A stretch of DNA of 64,000 nt, taken from positions 101,088,677-101,152,676 of the forward strand of contig JAMXIF010001253.1 in the NCBI GenBank assembly GCA_028583685.1. The letters are read 5' to 3'. Within the stretch, counting starts at the first letter, position 1; each line of letters begins with the position of its first letter. Shown here in pieces: positions 44,026-55,615 of the stretch. Under the pieces are notes generated by a model that ran no database searches, was not told the origin of the DNA, and saw only the letters and a program-made list of their open reading frames with translations. This DNA is from Petaurus breviceps papuanus (lineage: Eukaryota > Chordata > Mammalia > Diprotodontia > Petauridae). The position numbers were made by a program, and so were the translations under genes.

Positions 44026-45195
44026 TGAATTTAATATGAGTTTTGCTTCTGAAATTCTTTGAGTGCTAAGGAAGAAACTCCTCTCTTCCCTATTACTAAC
44101 TAAAGGTGCTGTTTGCAGGACATGTGGATGCATAGGCCTTAAACGTGCACAAACGTGAAACATAGTGCCTATAAAGAAAGGAACTCTGTTCTAGGACTGC
44201 AAGTTTTCTGGTGGATAGGTCTGGGTGGAAGAAAACAGTATGGCTAGTAGGAGAGGGACCTTGTCACAGTGTGCAACAAAGCTCCAGGCTTTGACTCTAG
44301 GGCTTCCCGTGGCCATGGCTTTATCACTATCAATAAATGAGATGAAAGGATGTAGGAGGTTTGAATTTCTAAGGCTCCAGAAGGCCATATTTTAGAAACC
44401 AGCTGAAAGCATGGTGCCACCAATCCTTGCACTTCAAATTCCCGTTTGCCTCAGTTGGGAGTCCAGCCAACTTACTGTCTGTTGTTTAGTGTGGGCGAGG
44501 AGGTGGGAGGAAAGAACTGGGTGATGGGAGGGTAGGAGGACAAAGAGACACTGTGGGGAGTGGAAATTTCATTGAAGGGGGCGAAGAAGGGGAGAGTGAG
44601 AAACAAGATCCTTGATGGGGGAAAAATGGAGCTTCAGGTATGATTTCCCCTCTTCACAAAGGAATCTTTTTTTTTTTTAAAGAAGATTTTGAAAAGGAAA
44701 TAATCATGATGGTGTGAATGTTTCTTGGTTTTGACTCCATTAAAATTTTGAAGAAAATGAGGGGGTTGGATTAGAAAGGGCCCTGCTAAGCTCTTTTTAA
44801 AAAGTTGTATAAAAGCGAATGTGTGTGTGTGTGTGCTCCTGTGTGTGTGGGCTCTTGATTCCATCCTCTACATGTTCTGAAGCCTTAGTTTCTTAGGATT
44901 CCTAGAAATTGATGCCCTTTTCATAGATGTTTCCTTTCTTGATGGTTATCAAGGGGATCAGTTATCTCACTCTATGAACTCACCTAAAGTTTCTGAAAAT
45001 GTCTTTAGACTATTGTTTACTAGGAAGATCTTTGAGTACAGGTAAGAGTGGGTGATGAGGTTATTTTTTAAATCATCTTTCTTTTTTTTTCCAGAAGAAG
45101 AATTTTGGGAAAATTTAAAACTGTATTTTCTAATTCCCCAGATGACACAGCTATTATATGCTCAACATATAACTAAGCTTAAAAAATAAATTTGG
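44026..45195. other. Repeat-poor DNA, no recognised gene
   Basis: A GT run lies at 44818-44848. Frames up to 82 codons show no domain. G-rich, purine-rich DNA at 44480-44620 is unassigned. Confidence 0.45.
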
Positions 45196-45248
45196 CCAGT
45201 GATCCTAGTTAATAAAATGCTTTGCTGTCTTCTTTCTTCCCTCCCCAG

Positions 45249-45441
45249 AGCTGATGGCCTCAATTTTCTAATACATATATCAAGACTTCGAAGCAATGTC
45301 ATACCATTGTTTTCCTGTGTCCAGGGCAGTTGCCACCAATGTCAAAGGAAAGGGATTAGCCTGGTGAATACTGGAGCCCCTATACAGGTTACAGCTGCTG
45401 AAGAGAGTGAATCTAAGTTATCAGATCCAAAAGACAGATAA
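45249..45441 (+). other. Candidate exon with strong acceptor
   Basis: A strong polypyrimidine tract and AG ('tcttccctccccag') end at 45248. The downstream 190 bp stay open in one + frame (reading ADGLNFLIHISRLR onward) to a stop at 45439-45441. No clear donor, no known domain. It could be a terminal exon, or chance. Confidence 0.25.
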
Positions 45442-45678
45442 TTATTAGTTGTCTAGATAGTGTCATCCAGACAATTTTGCTTGGGAAGACAACTGAGCTC
45501 TGAACTGCACCCAGCTCAGACCCTGTGCCATTCTGAGGCTGTCAGACTGGACAATTGTCAATCGTAAAACTCCAATTGCCCCCAGATGCACTTTTCTCCT
45601 TTATTTATAACCCTGGGATAGAGCCAGGATCCTGTAGATGTGCTCAGCATTGCATAACCATCTCCCTGTTTTCTTTAG

Positions 45679-45746
45679 GCAGCCGCAGAGAAGATAGAGA
45701 TTAGCTAGTCTTTGCCTGAAGGCAGGAGATGGGGAGAGGCCCAAAG
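45679..45746 (+). other. Candidate non-coding exon
   Basis: The 68-bp interval is bracketed by 'ctccctgttttctttag' and the consensus donor 'aaaggtgagt'. All three + frames contain a stop, so if it is spliced it is UTR or lncRNA. No repeat overlaps it. Confidence 0.35.
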
Positions 45747-46139
45747 GTGAGTGTTTGGTTTCTCTTGTCTGTCATCACCAAAGATCTGCCAGGAAGAGGA
45801 TGGACAGCTCTAACTTCACTAGAATTTACCCATTTTTATTTTGTTCTCTACTGCTTTTAAGGCTCATGGACAATAACTTTTCTAATCTATGGGTTAATTA
45901 ATGGGTTCTGGTTAGGTATGAAATTTTAAACATAATTTCCACATTATCATGTGAAGTAAAGAGATTGTAAGGAAATCCCCTAAGTAATTAAGAGGGAAGA
46001 CTCCCTCCCTTTACTCCATGGTGAATATATGGGAGGACATGGAAAAGTCTCACACAGGGTGGGTAGACATGAGTTTTGAGTTGCTGGAGACAATGTTCAC
46101 ACCAGTGAGATCCAGCATAATATTGCAGGGCATTTAATG
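45747..46139. other. No recognisable gene
   Basis: Unclassified AT-rich sequence. Confidence 0.5.
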
Positions 46140-46285
46140 TAGAATGATGGAAAGAACTCTAAATGTAAAGCCAAAAGATCTAATTTTGAATTCTGAGTGC
46201 CCAGGTAAGCCACATAAACTCTCTAGACCTTATTTTCTGCATCTGGCCTGATTTCTGTGATCCCTTCGAGCCCTAAATCTTATTA
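46140..46285 (+). repeat. MIR fragment
   Basis: 'atttctgtgatcccttcgag' after a degraded core ('gcccaggtaagccacataaa'). Confidence 0.5.
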
Positions 46286-46509
46286 TCCTATACAAACTGC
46301 CTTTATTGAGACATAAATTAAGGGTAAAAATAGGCCTAGATTCTACTTTATTGTTTTGGGTATTGGAATTCACCCAAATGATATGCTGTCTTCTATTACT
46401 ACCTTTCTGATTTTCTATTTGACCTTGTTTCACTCTTCTAAATCTTTGGATCAGTTTGAAATTATGTGATGCTTTGTCTTACATGACTATGGACAAATAT
46501 TTTTACTTG

Positions 46510-46568
46510 AAATAGATATGTGTTTGTGTGCGTACACACACATGTATACCCACATGCACAGACACCAC

Positions 46569-46603
<35 letters not shown>

Positions 46604-46645
46604 GTGTGTGTGTGTATACACACACACACACACACACACACAGAG
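46510..46645. repeat. Compound GT / TA / CA microsatellite
   Basis: (TA)n at 46570-46600 is flanked by (GT)n (46603-46614) and (CA)n (46619-46642). The GT and CA arms are complementary. Confidence 0.95.
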
Positions 46646-47494
46646 TGCCTCAAACTAGGATGTAAGGTCATGGAGAGGAGAGATTATGTAATTTTGTTTT
46701 TCTATTTCCTTATTACCTAGCATAGTTTCTAGAATAGAGTAGCCACTTAATTAACACTTTAAGGTCAATTGATTGCTGATATCTGAAATCTGTATCTCTT
46801 TACATGCCAGGTGTCAATCCTATTTCTTAAAATTGCATATTATAATGACTTTAGTTTTTCTTGTATTCTCAATGCAGGAGTTAAAGGAGGTGAGAAGGTT
46901 AATCTTGGCTAATTCAAACAAATAACATATTTTAGAAAACAAACAAAAAAGAAATTGCATATTAAAAATTTCTCCATTCTTCTGAGCAAATTTCATTTCA
47001 CCCATCATGTCCCACTGATGTATAGCACACAAATGAATTCACAGAGCAGAGAAATGATTTAATAAATTAGAATTAAATTGCCTAAGAATACCCAAAACAA
47101 ATTCCTTTGCCAAGTCTAATCTGTTATGATATTGAGTCGTGTTTTTTTGGAGTGTGGGAGAAGAGAATCATTGAATGTTCTGTTTTCCTCAAAGGAAACA
47201 GCGTATATCAGGTATGTGAAGTATGTGAAACTTCTTCCTATCTCCCATAGCTGTCCAATGTCAGGAAAAATGGGAAGGCAACTGGAACTAGTTAGGACTC
47301 TCCAACACTAGATGTGGAGAGAGGGTCTTCAAAAGATATGTTGCTAAAAACCAGGTGATCTTGGCATTTACACTCTGGATATACATTCATTGTTCCATTA
47401 AAGAGGTGATTCCCACTCAAGCAGTCAGAGTCCATAGGAATCAATGGTTAGGTCTTAACCTGGTCCTGACCTGGGGAAAGGGAAGAATCTGGTC
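46646..47494. other. No recognisable gene
   Basis: A possible L2 tail scrap near 46715-46760 ('agcatagtttctagaataga'). The rest is unclassified. Confidence 0.5.
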
Positions 47495-47645
47495 ATAAAT
47501 GTGGAGCTGAAAGGGATTTCAGAGGCCATCTAGTTCAATTAAGTGATTTGCCCAAGATCCCATTAGTAGTGTCAGGGATAGGATTGGATTTCAAGGTCTT
47601 CTGGATCCAGAGTCCACCTTCTGTCCACTGCATCAGACTGCCTCC
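47495..47645 (-). repeat. MIR-related SINE
   Basis: 'tgtggagctgaaagggattt', 'aggccatctagttcaattaa', 'ccttctgtccactgcatcag'. Confidence 0.7.
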
Positions 47646-47884
47646 CTTGCATAGATCTGTCTCATCGAAAGGACCAAGGTGTCTAATGAATAGAGATTAA
47701 GCAGATGCAAAACTGCTGGGATCAATTCTGAGTCCAAAGAAAGCTATCTTTAGACATCAGGCTCTATTTCCCCCATGTTCTGTTATCCTAAGAGTGGGGC
47801 GACATAAGCAGAATACCCATAGCAATTCTTTCCTTTGGTTCTCACACTCCCACCTATGGAGTATATTTATCTGGATACATGTCA
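47646..47884. other. No recognisable gene
   Basis: Unclassified. Confidence 0.5.
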
Positions 47885-47995
47885 TATTTACTCAGTTGAA
47901 TGGAAGCACTTTGAGGGCAGAGACTGGGTCACTGTCACCTTTGTATCCCTAGCCCCAGTCTTACACACAGTAGGTACTCAATAAATATTTGGCAG
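47885..47995 (+). repeat. L2 3' tail
   Basis: 'tttgagggcagagactgggt', 'tttgtatccctagccccagt', 'taggtactcaataaatattt'. Confidence 0.85.
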
Positions 47996-48007
47996 TGGGG
48001 GTAGAAG

Positions 48008-48155
48008 AGTTTATATATATATATATATAATACAATAATACGATATGCAATACATATATATAACAATATGATATGCAATACACAATATTAGAACATATTA
48101 CACTTAAATTATAAAATGTTGTACATAATATATAACTAATATATAATAATATAAT
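48008..48155. repeat. AT-rich simple sequence
   Basis: (TA)n followed by degenerate TATAATA units, including a repeated 'gatatgcaatac' motif. Confidence 0.85.
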
Positions 48156-48408
48156 AGGTGGCTAGGTGGTATAGAGAATACAGCACTGAGTCTGGAGTCA
48201 GAAAGATATGAGTTCAAATTCAGCCTCAGACACATACTACCTGTGTGACCCTGGGCAAGCCAGTTAACCCTATTTGCCTTAGTTTCCTCACTTGTAAAAT
48301 GAGCTGGGGAAGGAAATAGCAAACCACCCCTATATCTTTGCCAAGGAAACCCCAGATGGGGCCATGAAGAGTTGGACACAACTGAAACAACTGAACAACA
48401 ATAAAATG
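48156..48408 (+). repeat. RTE-tailed CORE-SINE, full length
   Basis: 'gtggctaggtggtatagaga', 'ctcagacacatactacctgt', 'aaccccagatggggccatga', 'caactgaaacaactgaacaa'. Clear sense copy with the full tail. Confidence 0.95.
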
Positions 48409-48419
48409 TAATAATAAAA

Positions 48420-48697
48420 TATTATCATCGTTATTATAGCAATAGCTAAAATCTAAAGGATGCTTTAAGATTTGCAAAATGTTTTACAAATATCTCACTT
48501 AATCCTCATAACAACCCTGGGAAGCAGGTGCTATTATTATCCCCATTTTAGAGATGAGGAAACTGAGGAGAACAGAAGTTAAATGACTTGACCAAGCTCA
48601 TATGGCTAATAGATGTCTGAGGCTGGATTTGAACTTAGATTTTTTTGTTTGTAGGTCTAGCACTCCATCCCTGCACTCTATCCACTGTGCCACTCAT
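48420..48697 (-). repeat. MIR, near full length
   Basis: 'gcaaaatgttttacaaatat', 'aatcctcataacaaccctgg', 'agagatgaggaaactgagga', ending 'ctatccactgtgccactc'. Confidence 0.88.
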
Positions 48698-48984
48698 TTA
48701 AGGTGGCTTCCTATAAAGAGCATGAAATAAGTTCATGTCTTTTCTTTTCTCTCTTTTCTTTCCAAAGCTAGTCTTATAAACAGAAAAGAAGGCAGTGTGG
48801 TGTATATAGTGCCCAGCAAATTGTACCACACTGGGACATGTGGTCTCTGGTCTGAGCTCTGTTGCTACCTGCTATGTATAGATGTGGGGACAGCATCTAA
48901 GGTTCCTTCCAGCATTAATATTATATGACTTTGGGGGCTTTTCAAGACTCTGGGGTCTTTAGGAGAACAATAACAATACAGATA
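48698..48984. other. Degraded MIR-like sequence, otherwise nothing recognised
   Basis: 'aaggttccttccagcattaa' near 48900 suggests a decayed MIR 3' end; the rest is unclear. Confidence 0.4.
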
Positions 48985-49165
48985 GCCTGAGAGCAGTGTG
49001 GTGGAGAGAGTGCCACATTTGGAGGCACAGGATCTGGGTTCAAATCTAGGCTCTGCTTCTTATTATCTGTGTGACCTTGGGCAGGTGCCTCAGTTTCCTC
49101 ACCTGTTCAGGGAGGAGATTGGGCAACATGATCTCTTCCAGGTCATTAATATCTTACTTAGAATT
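48985..49165 (+). repeat. MIR
   Basis: 'atctgggttcaaatctaggc', 'tctgtgtgaccttgggcagg', 'gcctcagtttcctcacctgt'. Confidence 0.85.
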
Positions 49166-49219
49166 CTTTCAGATTCAGAAAGCAAGGTCTTGGAATATAG
49201 AATCATGGAACTGGGCAGA

Positions 49220-49425
49220 CCTAGGCTCACAGACTTAGAGCTGAGAGGGATCTTAGAAAGCATTTAGAATATTCCCTTCATTTTACAGATGAGGAAACTG
49301 AGGCACAGGGAAGTTAAATGGCTTGCCTAAGGTTACACAGGTAGTAAGTGGCACAGTCAGAATTTGAGCCTAAGTTATCCAACTCCAAACACAGAATTCT
49401 TTCCATTATGACACCACAAGAATTC
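49220..49425 (-). repeat. MIR-related SINE
   Basis: 'agacttagagctgagaggga', 'cattttacagatgaggaaac', 'ctaaggttacacaggtagta'. Confidence 0.82.
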
Positions 49426-49554
49426 CTTTCCTGCCTGCTCTCCTGTGCTCCAGGAACACAGGATAAATATACGGCAGTAGTCTCTGCTTCTTTTATGGCA
49501 GTCTCTGATGAAGCAGTAGTCTCTCTCCCCATGAAGACCTAACCCCTTTACATC

Positions 49555-51125
49555 TGCCCCTTATGCTTCTCTTGTCTCCTCTGCCAGATTGCTCCCATCT
49601 CTAACCTTTAAGCTCTGCTGGCTCCTTCACTGATGCCTAGAAACACACCTGTGTCTCCTTCATTAAAAACAAAACAAAACCCAACAAACAAACCTTCATT
49701 TGACCTTTCCCTCTCCTCAACTTATTGCCCTCTGGTTTTCTTCTCTTTCACAACCAAACTTACAGAAAACACTGCCTTTTTTCATTGCCTCTACTTCCTC
49801 TCCTCTCTCCTCTTGTTCACTTCTGGCTTCAATTTTCACCATTTGCCACAAGCTCTCTCTTTCTGAAGTGACCAGCAATCTCTAAACCGCCAAACCTGAT
49901 TGGCTCTTCTCATCCCACATTGCTCTTGACCTTTCTATAGCATTTGGTCCTGTTGACTCCCTTCTTCCTTGATGCTGTCTCCTCTGAATTTTCATGGTGC
50001 TACTATATCTTGCTTCTCTTCTTACCTGTCCGACCTCTCCTCTCTGTCCTCCTCAATGGAGCATCCATATTCCATGCCCTGTCTGAGGGTGCACCCCCAA
50101 GGTACTGCTCTTCTCGTCCTTCTTCTCTTCCCCTCTCTGCATTCTCTCTCTGTGAGTTCACCCATTCCCCTAGATTTTCTTATCATCTCTCCTGAGTTCT
50201 AGGATCACATCATCAGTTATCTACTAGATATTCCAAACAAGATGTCCCATAGACATTTCAAACTCAATTTCCAAAAAAAGAATTCATTATATTTCCCCTC
50301 AAATGGAACCACTCTCTTCCAAACTTCCCTGTTTCTTTCAAGAGCTCCACCATCCTCTCAGTATCTAGCTTTGCAAACTTGGAGTCATATTCAGCTTTTC
50401 ACTCGACCTTACCCCACATAACCAATCACTTGTCAGATTTTGTTGTTCCTACTTCCACAAGCTTTCTTGTATTGATCTATTCTTTATTCACGCCATCACT
50501 CCCCTAAGTCAGGCCCTCATCACATCTTGAAAAAGATTATTACAATAGCCTACTGATTGTTCTCCTGCCTCATCTCTCCCCCTCTCCAATCCTCCTCCAC
50601 TCAGCTGCCAAAGCACGGATTTGACAAGGTTTCTTCCCTACTCAATAAATTGGTGATTCCCTATTCTATCTAGGAGCAAACACCAATTTGCTATTTAAAG
50701 TTCTTTACAGCCTGGATTCAACTTACTGTGTCATACAATCATCCCCTTTTACAAACACCTGGCACTAGCCAAACTCACCTTCTTATTGCTCCTCACACAT
50801 ACATGCTGCCTCATCTCCCTTCTCCATGTCTTACACAGTCTATTCCCCAATGCCTGGAATCATGTCCTCCTTTACTCATCCTAGAATCTCTAATTAAATC
50901 CTCTAAATTTCAGCCTGAGCTCCCTTCTAGGTCAGGTCTTTCCAGATTTGTCCTCCTCAGCTGCTAGTGCCTAGACTTCAAAATTAGCCTTTATTTACTT
51001 TATATATTTTGTACATACACTTATTTATGGACATGGTACCTCCTTGGAAAGAATATAAGCCCCTTGAGGTCAGGGACTGTTTCTGTCACTGTGTTACCAG
51101 TGGATTGCACAGTGCCTGGCACTTT
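49555..51125 (+). repeat. L2-like LINE, ORF2 C-terminal half and 3'UTR
   Basis: The longest + LINE in the window. RT-region blocks include 'ggtcctgttgactcccttct' and 'agatgtcccatagacatttc'. The 3' end carries 'ccttgaggtcagggactgtt' and 'cacagtgcctggcactttat'. Frames are broken throughout. L2 and its close relative L3 cannot be separated by eye. Confidence 0.8.
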
Positions 51126-51164
51126 ATAAATAAGGATATGATGAGGATGAGAAAGTGGAGAATG

Positions 51165-51345
51165 ATGGGATCATAGATTTAGACCTGGAAGGAATGTTAA
51201 GAAGCCGTGGAGTTAAACACTTTCATTTTACAGAAGAGGAAACTGAGGCACAGAGAATGTGATTTGCCCAGAGTCACACAGCTAGTAAATGTCAGAGTTG
51301 GAATTTGAATTTGGATCTTTCTGAATTCAAGTCCAGTGTTCATTG
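51165..51345 (-). repeat. MIR-related SINE
   Basis: 'tcatagatttagacctggaa', 'ttacagaagaggaaactgag', 'cacacagctagtaaatgtca'. Confidence 0.82.
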
Positions 51346-51439
51346 GGAGACTTTGGCAAAGGAGGAATTAAAGGCTACAGAAAAGGAAGATAATAGGGTG
51401 TCCAAAACAGACCTCTACCTCTGAATTTTGCTCATGGAT

Positions 51440-51565
51440 GTTGTGTCCCTCATTAGGCTGTGAGCTGCTTGGGAGCAGGCACTCTCTTTTACCTTACTTT
51501 GTATCCCCAGGTACAAAGCATGGTGCCTGACATACACAGTCATTCAATAAACATTTGTTGATTGC
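51440..51565 (+). repeat. L2 3' tail
   Basis: 'ttaggctgtgagctgcttgg', 'gcatggtgcctgacatacac', 'tcaataaacatttgttgatt'. Confidence 0.85.
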
Positions 51566-52430
51566 CTTTCCTCCCTAGTATTCTCTTTTCCTTGACCATA
51601 TTTTAAGGATTTCTATCATTCCTCTAGGGGTCTCTGAATTTGATTTCTTCATCTCTTGGATTGGAGAGGAAAATAGGAGAGAATTAAAGGGATGCTTGTA
51701 TCTAATTTATGCTTTTTGGAGCTAGGTGCTATTTCAGATATAAGAGGATATGTTCTTTCTATCATGACTTATGGTTGTCCATTTGAATTTTATAAATTTA
51801 AATTATTTCCAGATTTGTACTTAGAGAAAACTACGGGATGGCACATCTGTCAAGGTAAAAGCATGTGTGATACTGAATGAAACTAGTTTCCAAACGCAGA
51901 AGCAATTAAATCTGGTCCCCAGGGTATCCTTTCCCAGCCCCAGTCTAACCCAGGGGTATAGAGAAACATGGTGGGGATTGGGAGGGGGAGAAGAGAAGGC
52001 ATACCAGGTGGTTCTCAAGAAGACTTGTACATCATACCCCTCGTTTTCATTCTATTACCCTCCCCCTTCTCCAAGCCTAATTTCACCCCTTTATGATTTC
52101 TTTCCCTCCTCAAACCTGTCCTTGATGTCATTTTGATGTGAAGTCTTATTTCATATGTCAGTGGTTTGTGATTTCATTAGTGGGCACTCCCTCTACTGCA
52201 TAATTTTATGAATTGCTGTGACTAAAATGGCATGATGTCATCAGTATAAAAATGTCAGGAGTGGGAGTGTCATTACAGGATGATTTCTTTTCCCTTTGGC
52301 TCATATACTCTAGGGATTGTCCTAGGTTCCATACTGCCCTAAGGAGGGTCCTGGGAAGGAGATATAGCAAATGATTCCTTTTACTGCCAGCTTGTCCACA
52401 AATAAGCTACCATATTTTCTTGGTAAGGAT
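51566..52430. other. No recognisable gene
   Basis: Unclassified; frames of 62-89 codons only. Confidence 0.5.
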
Positions 52431-52434
52431 CATA

Positions 52435-52520
52435 GGAATAAAGGCTCATAGGATTTAGAGTTAAAAGAGACCTCAGATTATCTAGTCTAATCCCTTTATT
52501 TTACAGATGAAAAACGCCAT
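52435..52520 (-). repeat. MIR-related fragment
   Basis: 'ggatttagagttaaaagaga' and 'ttattttacagatgaaaaac'. Confidence 0.6.
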
Positions 52521-52534
52521 GATAGACAGAGGGA

Positions 52535-52885
52535 AAGGTCTTATGTTCACCAAAATATTTACAACAACATTCCTGGTGATAGCAAAGGACTAGAAAAAAA
52601 GTGAGTGCCCATCTATTGGGGAACAACTGAACACATTGTGATATTTGAATGTCATTTGCACCTAAAGAAATGACAAAGAGAAGGAATTTGATTTAACTGC
52701 ATTGGGCTTGTATGAACTGATAGAGAACAAAGTGAGCAGAGGCAGGAGGACAATCCACACAATGACCACCACATTATAAAAGGAAACAGCAGAAGACATC
52801 AGAATTCAGACCCATGTAATGATCCATTTTGACCCCAGAGGATGGCAACCAGAAGGCAGACTTAGAGCTCACAGCCCAAGGAAGT
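52535..52885 (+). repeat. L1 LINE 3' region, old subfamily
   Basis: 'gtgagtgcccatctattggg', 'tgaactgatagagaacaaag', 'tgagcagaggcaggaggaca'. Confidence 0.72.
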
Positions 52886-52894
52886 ATAACTAAT

Positions 52895-52990
52895 CATGCT
52901 TAATTGATCCTATTTATAAAACATTTTAAGGTTTGCAAAGTACTTTACTCACAGAATGAGGACCAGCCCTAGGTAGAGCTATTAAGTTTA
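52895..52990 (-). repeat. MIR fragment
   Basis: 'attttaaggtttgcaaagta' and 'ctttactcacagaatgagga'. Confidence 0.5.
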
Positions 52991-52999
52991 CATCTTACC

Positions 53000-54180
53000 C
53001 TTCCTTTCGCATACTTCCCCTTTTGATTTTCCCTATCATTCTCATTACAAGGGCTTTAGTCTCTGCTAAGATACTAAATAAAATAAATGAGGATGAAATT
53101 TAAATTATTGTCCCTTTCAGGGGCATTTATAGTTTCTTAGTGAACTCTTGAAGATTCAAAAAGTTCTTAATATTCCAAGAAGGTGAATCTTTGATGATAG
53201 TGTTGGAGGGGGAGGGATTGAATAGGGGAGCTTTCCTTGCCTTCTTTATTAATTTCACTGTAACTCTTCTCATAGGCTCTGATATGACATGAATGACATA
53301 AATACAATGTAGGAGATTTTTTATTCTCTAGTCCATCGCACCCACCCAGATAATTGGAAAATGCCATTATCTGATACCACCTAGGGTGTTGTCACTATCT
53401 CCCCTTGCAAGCACATGGTTTACAAGGCTCATTAAACAGGCGTATTTACAGGTCAATGAAAACAAATAGAACTCATATCAAGACTTATAAGAAATAACAT
53501 CTACCTACAGGCAACCCTTTCCCAGAGCTTTATCTAGCCCAGTCATTTAGAGTCATTGCTCTCAGTTGAACTATCAGTGGTCGATGCCTCTAATGGGTTT
53601 TTTAATACAAGTTTCCTCCTGCAGTTTATGTGGCTGCTTCATCTATCATTCACTTCAGTTTCCGGCAGATGGCACTAGGCCATTCCCTTTTTCAGGAAGT
53701 CACCAAACAGTCATGAATACTATAGGGAAAGAACTATTTAGAGTTCTTGCCATTTTAGATTCTCTTAGATCTCAGACTGAACTCCAGATCAGTATGTTTT
53801 CCTCTGAAGCCTTCTCTTGTACTGTGGTTCCTTGCAACCTCTGGACTTCCTCAATAATTTTTCCAGCATGTCAGGAACACATTGACCCTCACTACTTCCA
53901 AACAGGTCTACTCTTCCCTAGCAAGTGGGTGGGAGACATCAATATTTCCCACAGGGCTAGAAACATGGCAGAGATTCCAGTTTCTTAACATACATATTAT
54001 CCCTTCAAATAGAATCCTTTTGGGGATAAATGTAGAATTATTCAAATTATGCACCAACTTCTTCCCTCGACTTTCAGGGTAAGGGGATGAAACTGAGGAG
54101 TATCAAACACTCCCTTAGGCCTGTCTATGGACTCTGGGGAGAAAAAAAGGTCTTATTGCTTCCACTCTAATACAAACTTA
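53000..54180. other. Repeat-poor stretch with a 140-codon open frame
   Basis: No family recognised. The + frame 53566-53988 (140 codons, starts MNYQWSMPLMGF) has no known domain or splice context. It could be chance, or part of an old element in either orientation. Confidence 0.35.
53662..53676 (+). promoter_or_regulatory. CTCF-like core motif
   Basis: CCGGCAGATGGCACT fits the CTCF core CCASYAGRKGGCRCT at 14 of 15 positions. It lies outside recognised SINEs. Confidence 0.4.
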
Positions 54181-54184
54181 TTTT

Positions 54185-54375
54185 TAAACTGATGAGGCAG
54201 CAAGGTACAAGGAAAACAATGTCAGGTTCTGGGTTCAAATTTAGCTGATTTGATGCTTTTTGACTCTGGACAAATCATTTGAACTCTTTGAATCTCAGCT
54301 TCCTCCTCTGTAAAATGGAGATAATAATAACCCAAACACACAAACTTCACATGGTTGTTTCAAGGCTCAGGTGAG
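54185..54375 (+). repeat. MIR
   Basis: 'ggttctgggttcaaatttag', 'tctcagcttcctcctctgta', 'aaatggagataataataacc'. Confidence 0.78.
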
Positions 54376-54470
54376 TGTATACATATATATGTATATATAT
54401 ATATACATGTATATGCTTATGTATATACATATACCCCCATATATACACATATGCATACATATAAAGTGTT
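54376..54470. repeat. TA/TATG/CATA microsatellite
   Basis: Degenerate alternating purine-pyrimidine repeats directly follow the MIR 3' part, as at 22212 and 34101. Confidence 0.88.
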
Positions 54471-54474
54471 ATAT

Positions 54475-55196
54475 AAGCAGGGTTATACTAGAGTGAGCTT
54501 AAACTGGCTCTTGAAAGCTGGTTGTAAAATTTTTAGCATGGGCATTTACACCGCAGAAATCAGCAAATGCTACAGTTCAGGACTTAAATTATTGTTTTGT
54601 TGGGTTTTTGTGCTGTTTTGTTGGTTCAGACATTAAAAAGCAATGGAGAAAATAGTAAGAATGAAGATTAAATTTGAGACTGGTTGTTAAACATCAATGA
54701 ACACGTCATTGTACTATCATTGCTTATTACTCTGTTTACTCCTACATACCTGTAATGCGTATCTCCCCAAACAAAGACCATTAAAAGCTGCATCAGGATG
54801 TAAGGTACTAAAGCATAGACATTCCCCGCATCCAGTTACCTAGAGGTGGAAGAGAATTCAAGTATAATTTGTTCTTCCTGAAGTCTATCACATCTGAGTA
54901 GTTGTGGTCTAGCATGAAAGATTTTTCTTCTTCAGGATGAGAGAGAAAGCTAATGTTCTTTTCCTCTTATTTGTTTACTTTTTGTTAAAGACCTTTCAGT
55001 TTCCTATGGTGGCAATGATTATATTTGGAGGAAACACTGGCATTTCCTTTAAATGATAAGCTAATGGGAGGGTGGGAGGACATTCAGCCTGCTGATTCCC
55101 TTAGTCATTGGCTTTTGAAATACTGTCTGATTCTTTGACCCGTCTCTTTATTGGAAAAGATCTAACAGGAGAGTTAGTGAACCTGAGTTCTTGAGG
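54475..55196. other. No recognisable gene
   Basis: Unclassified AT-rich DNA. Confidence 0.5.
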
Positions 55197-55408
55197 CAAG
55201 AGTTAACCTGGGTCTTGGGGTAATTCAAAGACCGTAAATGACTGGTGATTTGTTGATCTATATTGGTGGAGGGAGCGGCTGCACTCTAAAGCAGGTGTTC
55301 CTGTCATCTAGGGAGTCATCATGATCTGGAAAAGGGAAGCATAGTATTAGATCTAGACCAAAGTTTTAGATCTAATCTTTCTTTAGATTTTAAAGTTTAC
55401 CTAGGAGA
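55197..55408 (+). repeat. Direct repeat copy 1
   Basis: 'aagagttaacctgggtcttg' through 'agattttaaagtttacctag'. It matches 56767-56980 with about 16 differences by hand count. Confidence 0.9.
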
Positions 55409-55492
55409 GAGCTGTGTCCACAATTTACTGTTGGGAGCTGGTTTTTACAAGACAAAACTGTTTCTACAAGCCTGCCGGAGCAGATGGACAGT

Positions 55493-55615
55493 TTAATCAA
55501 TCAACAAATCATCAGAGAGCATTTACTGAGCACCTGATACATATGTATTATACATATACATATACATAGTGCATTAGGCACTAGGTGCTGGAAATACCAA
55601 TATAAAATACAGTTG
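55493..55615 (-). repeat. L2 3' tail
   Basis: 'gagcatttactgagcacctg' and 'ggcactaggtgctggaaata', with a TATACA microsatellite between. Confidence 0.65.
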
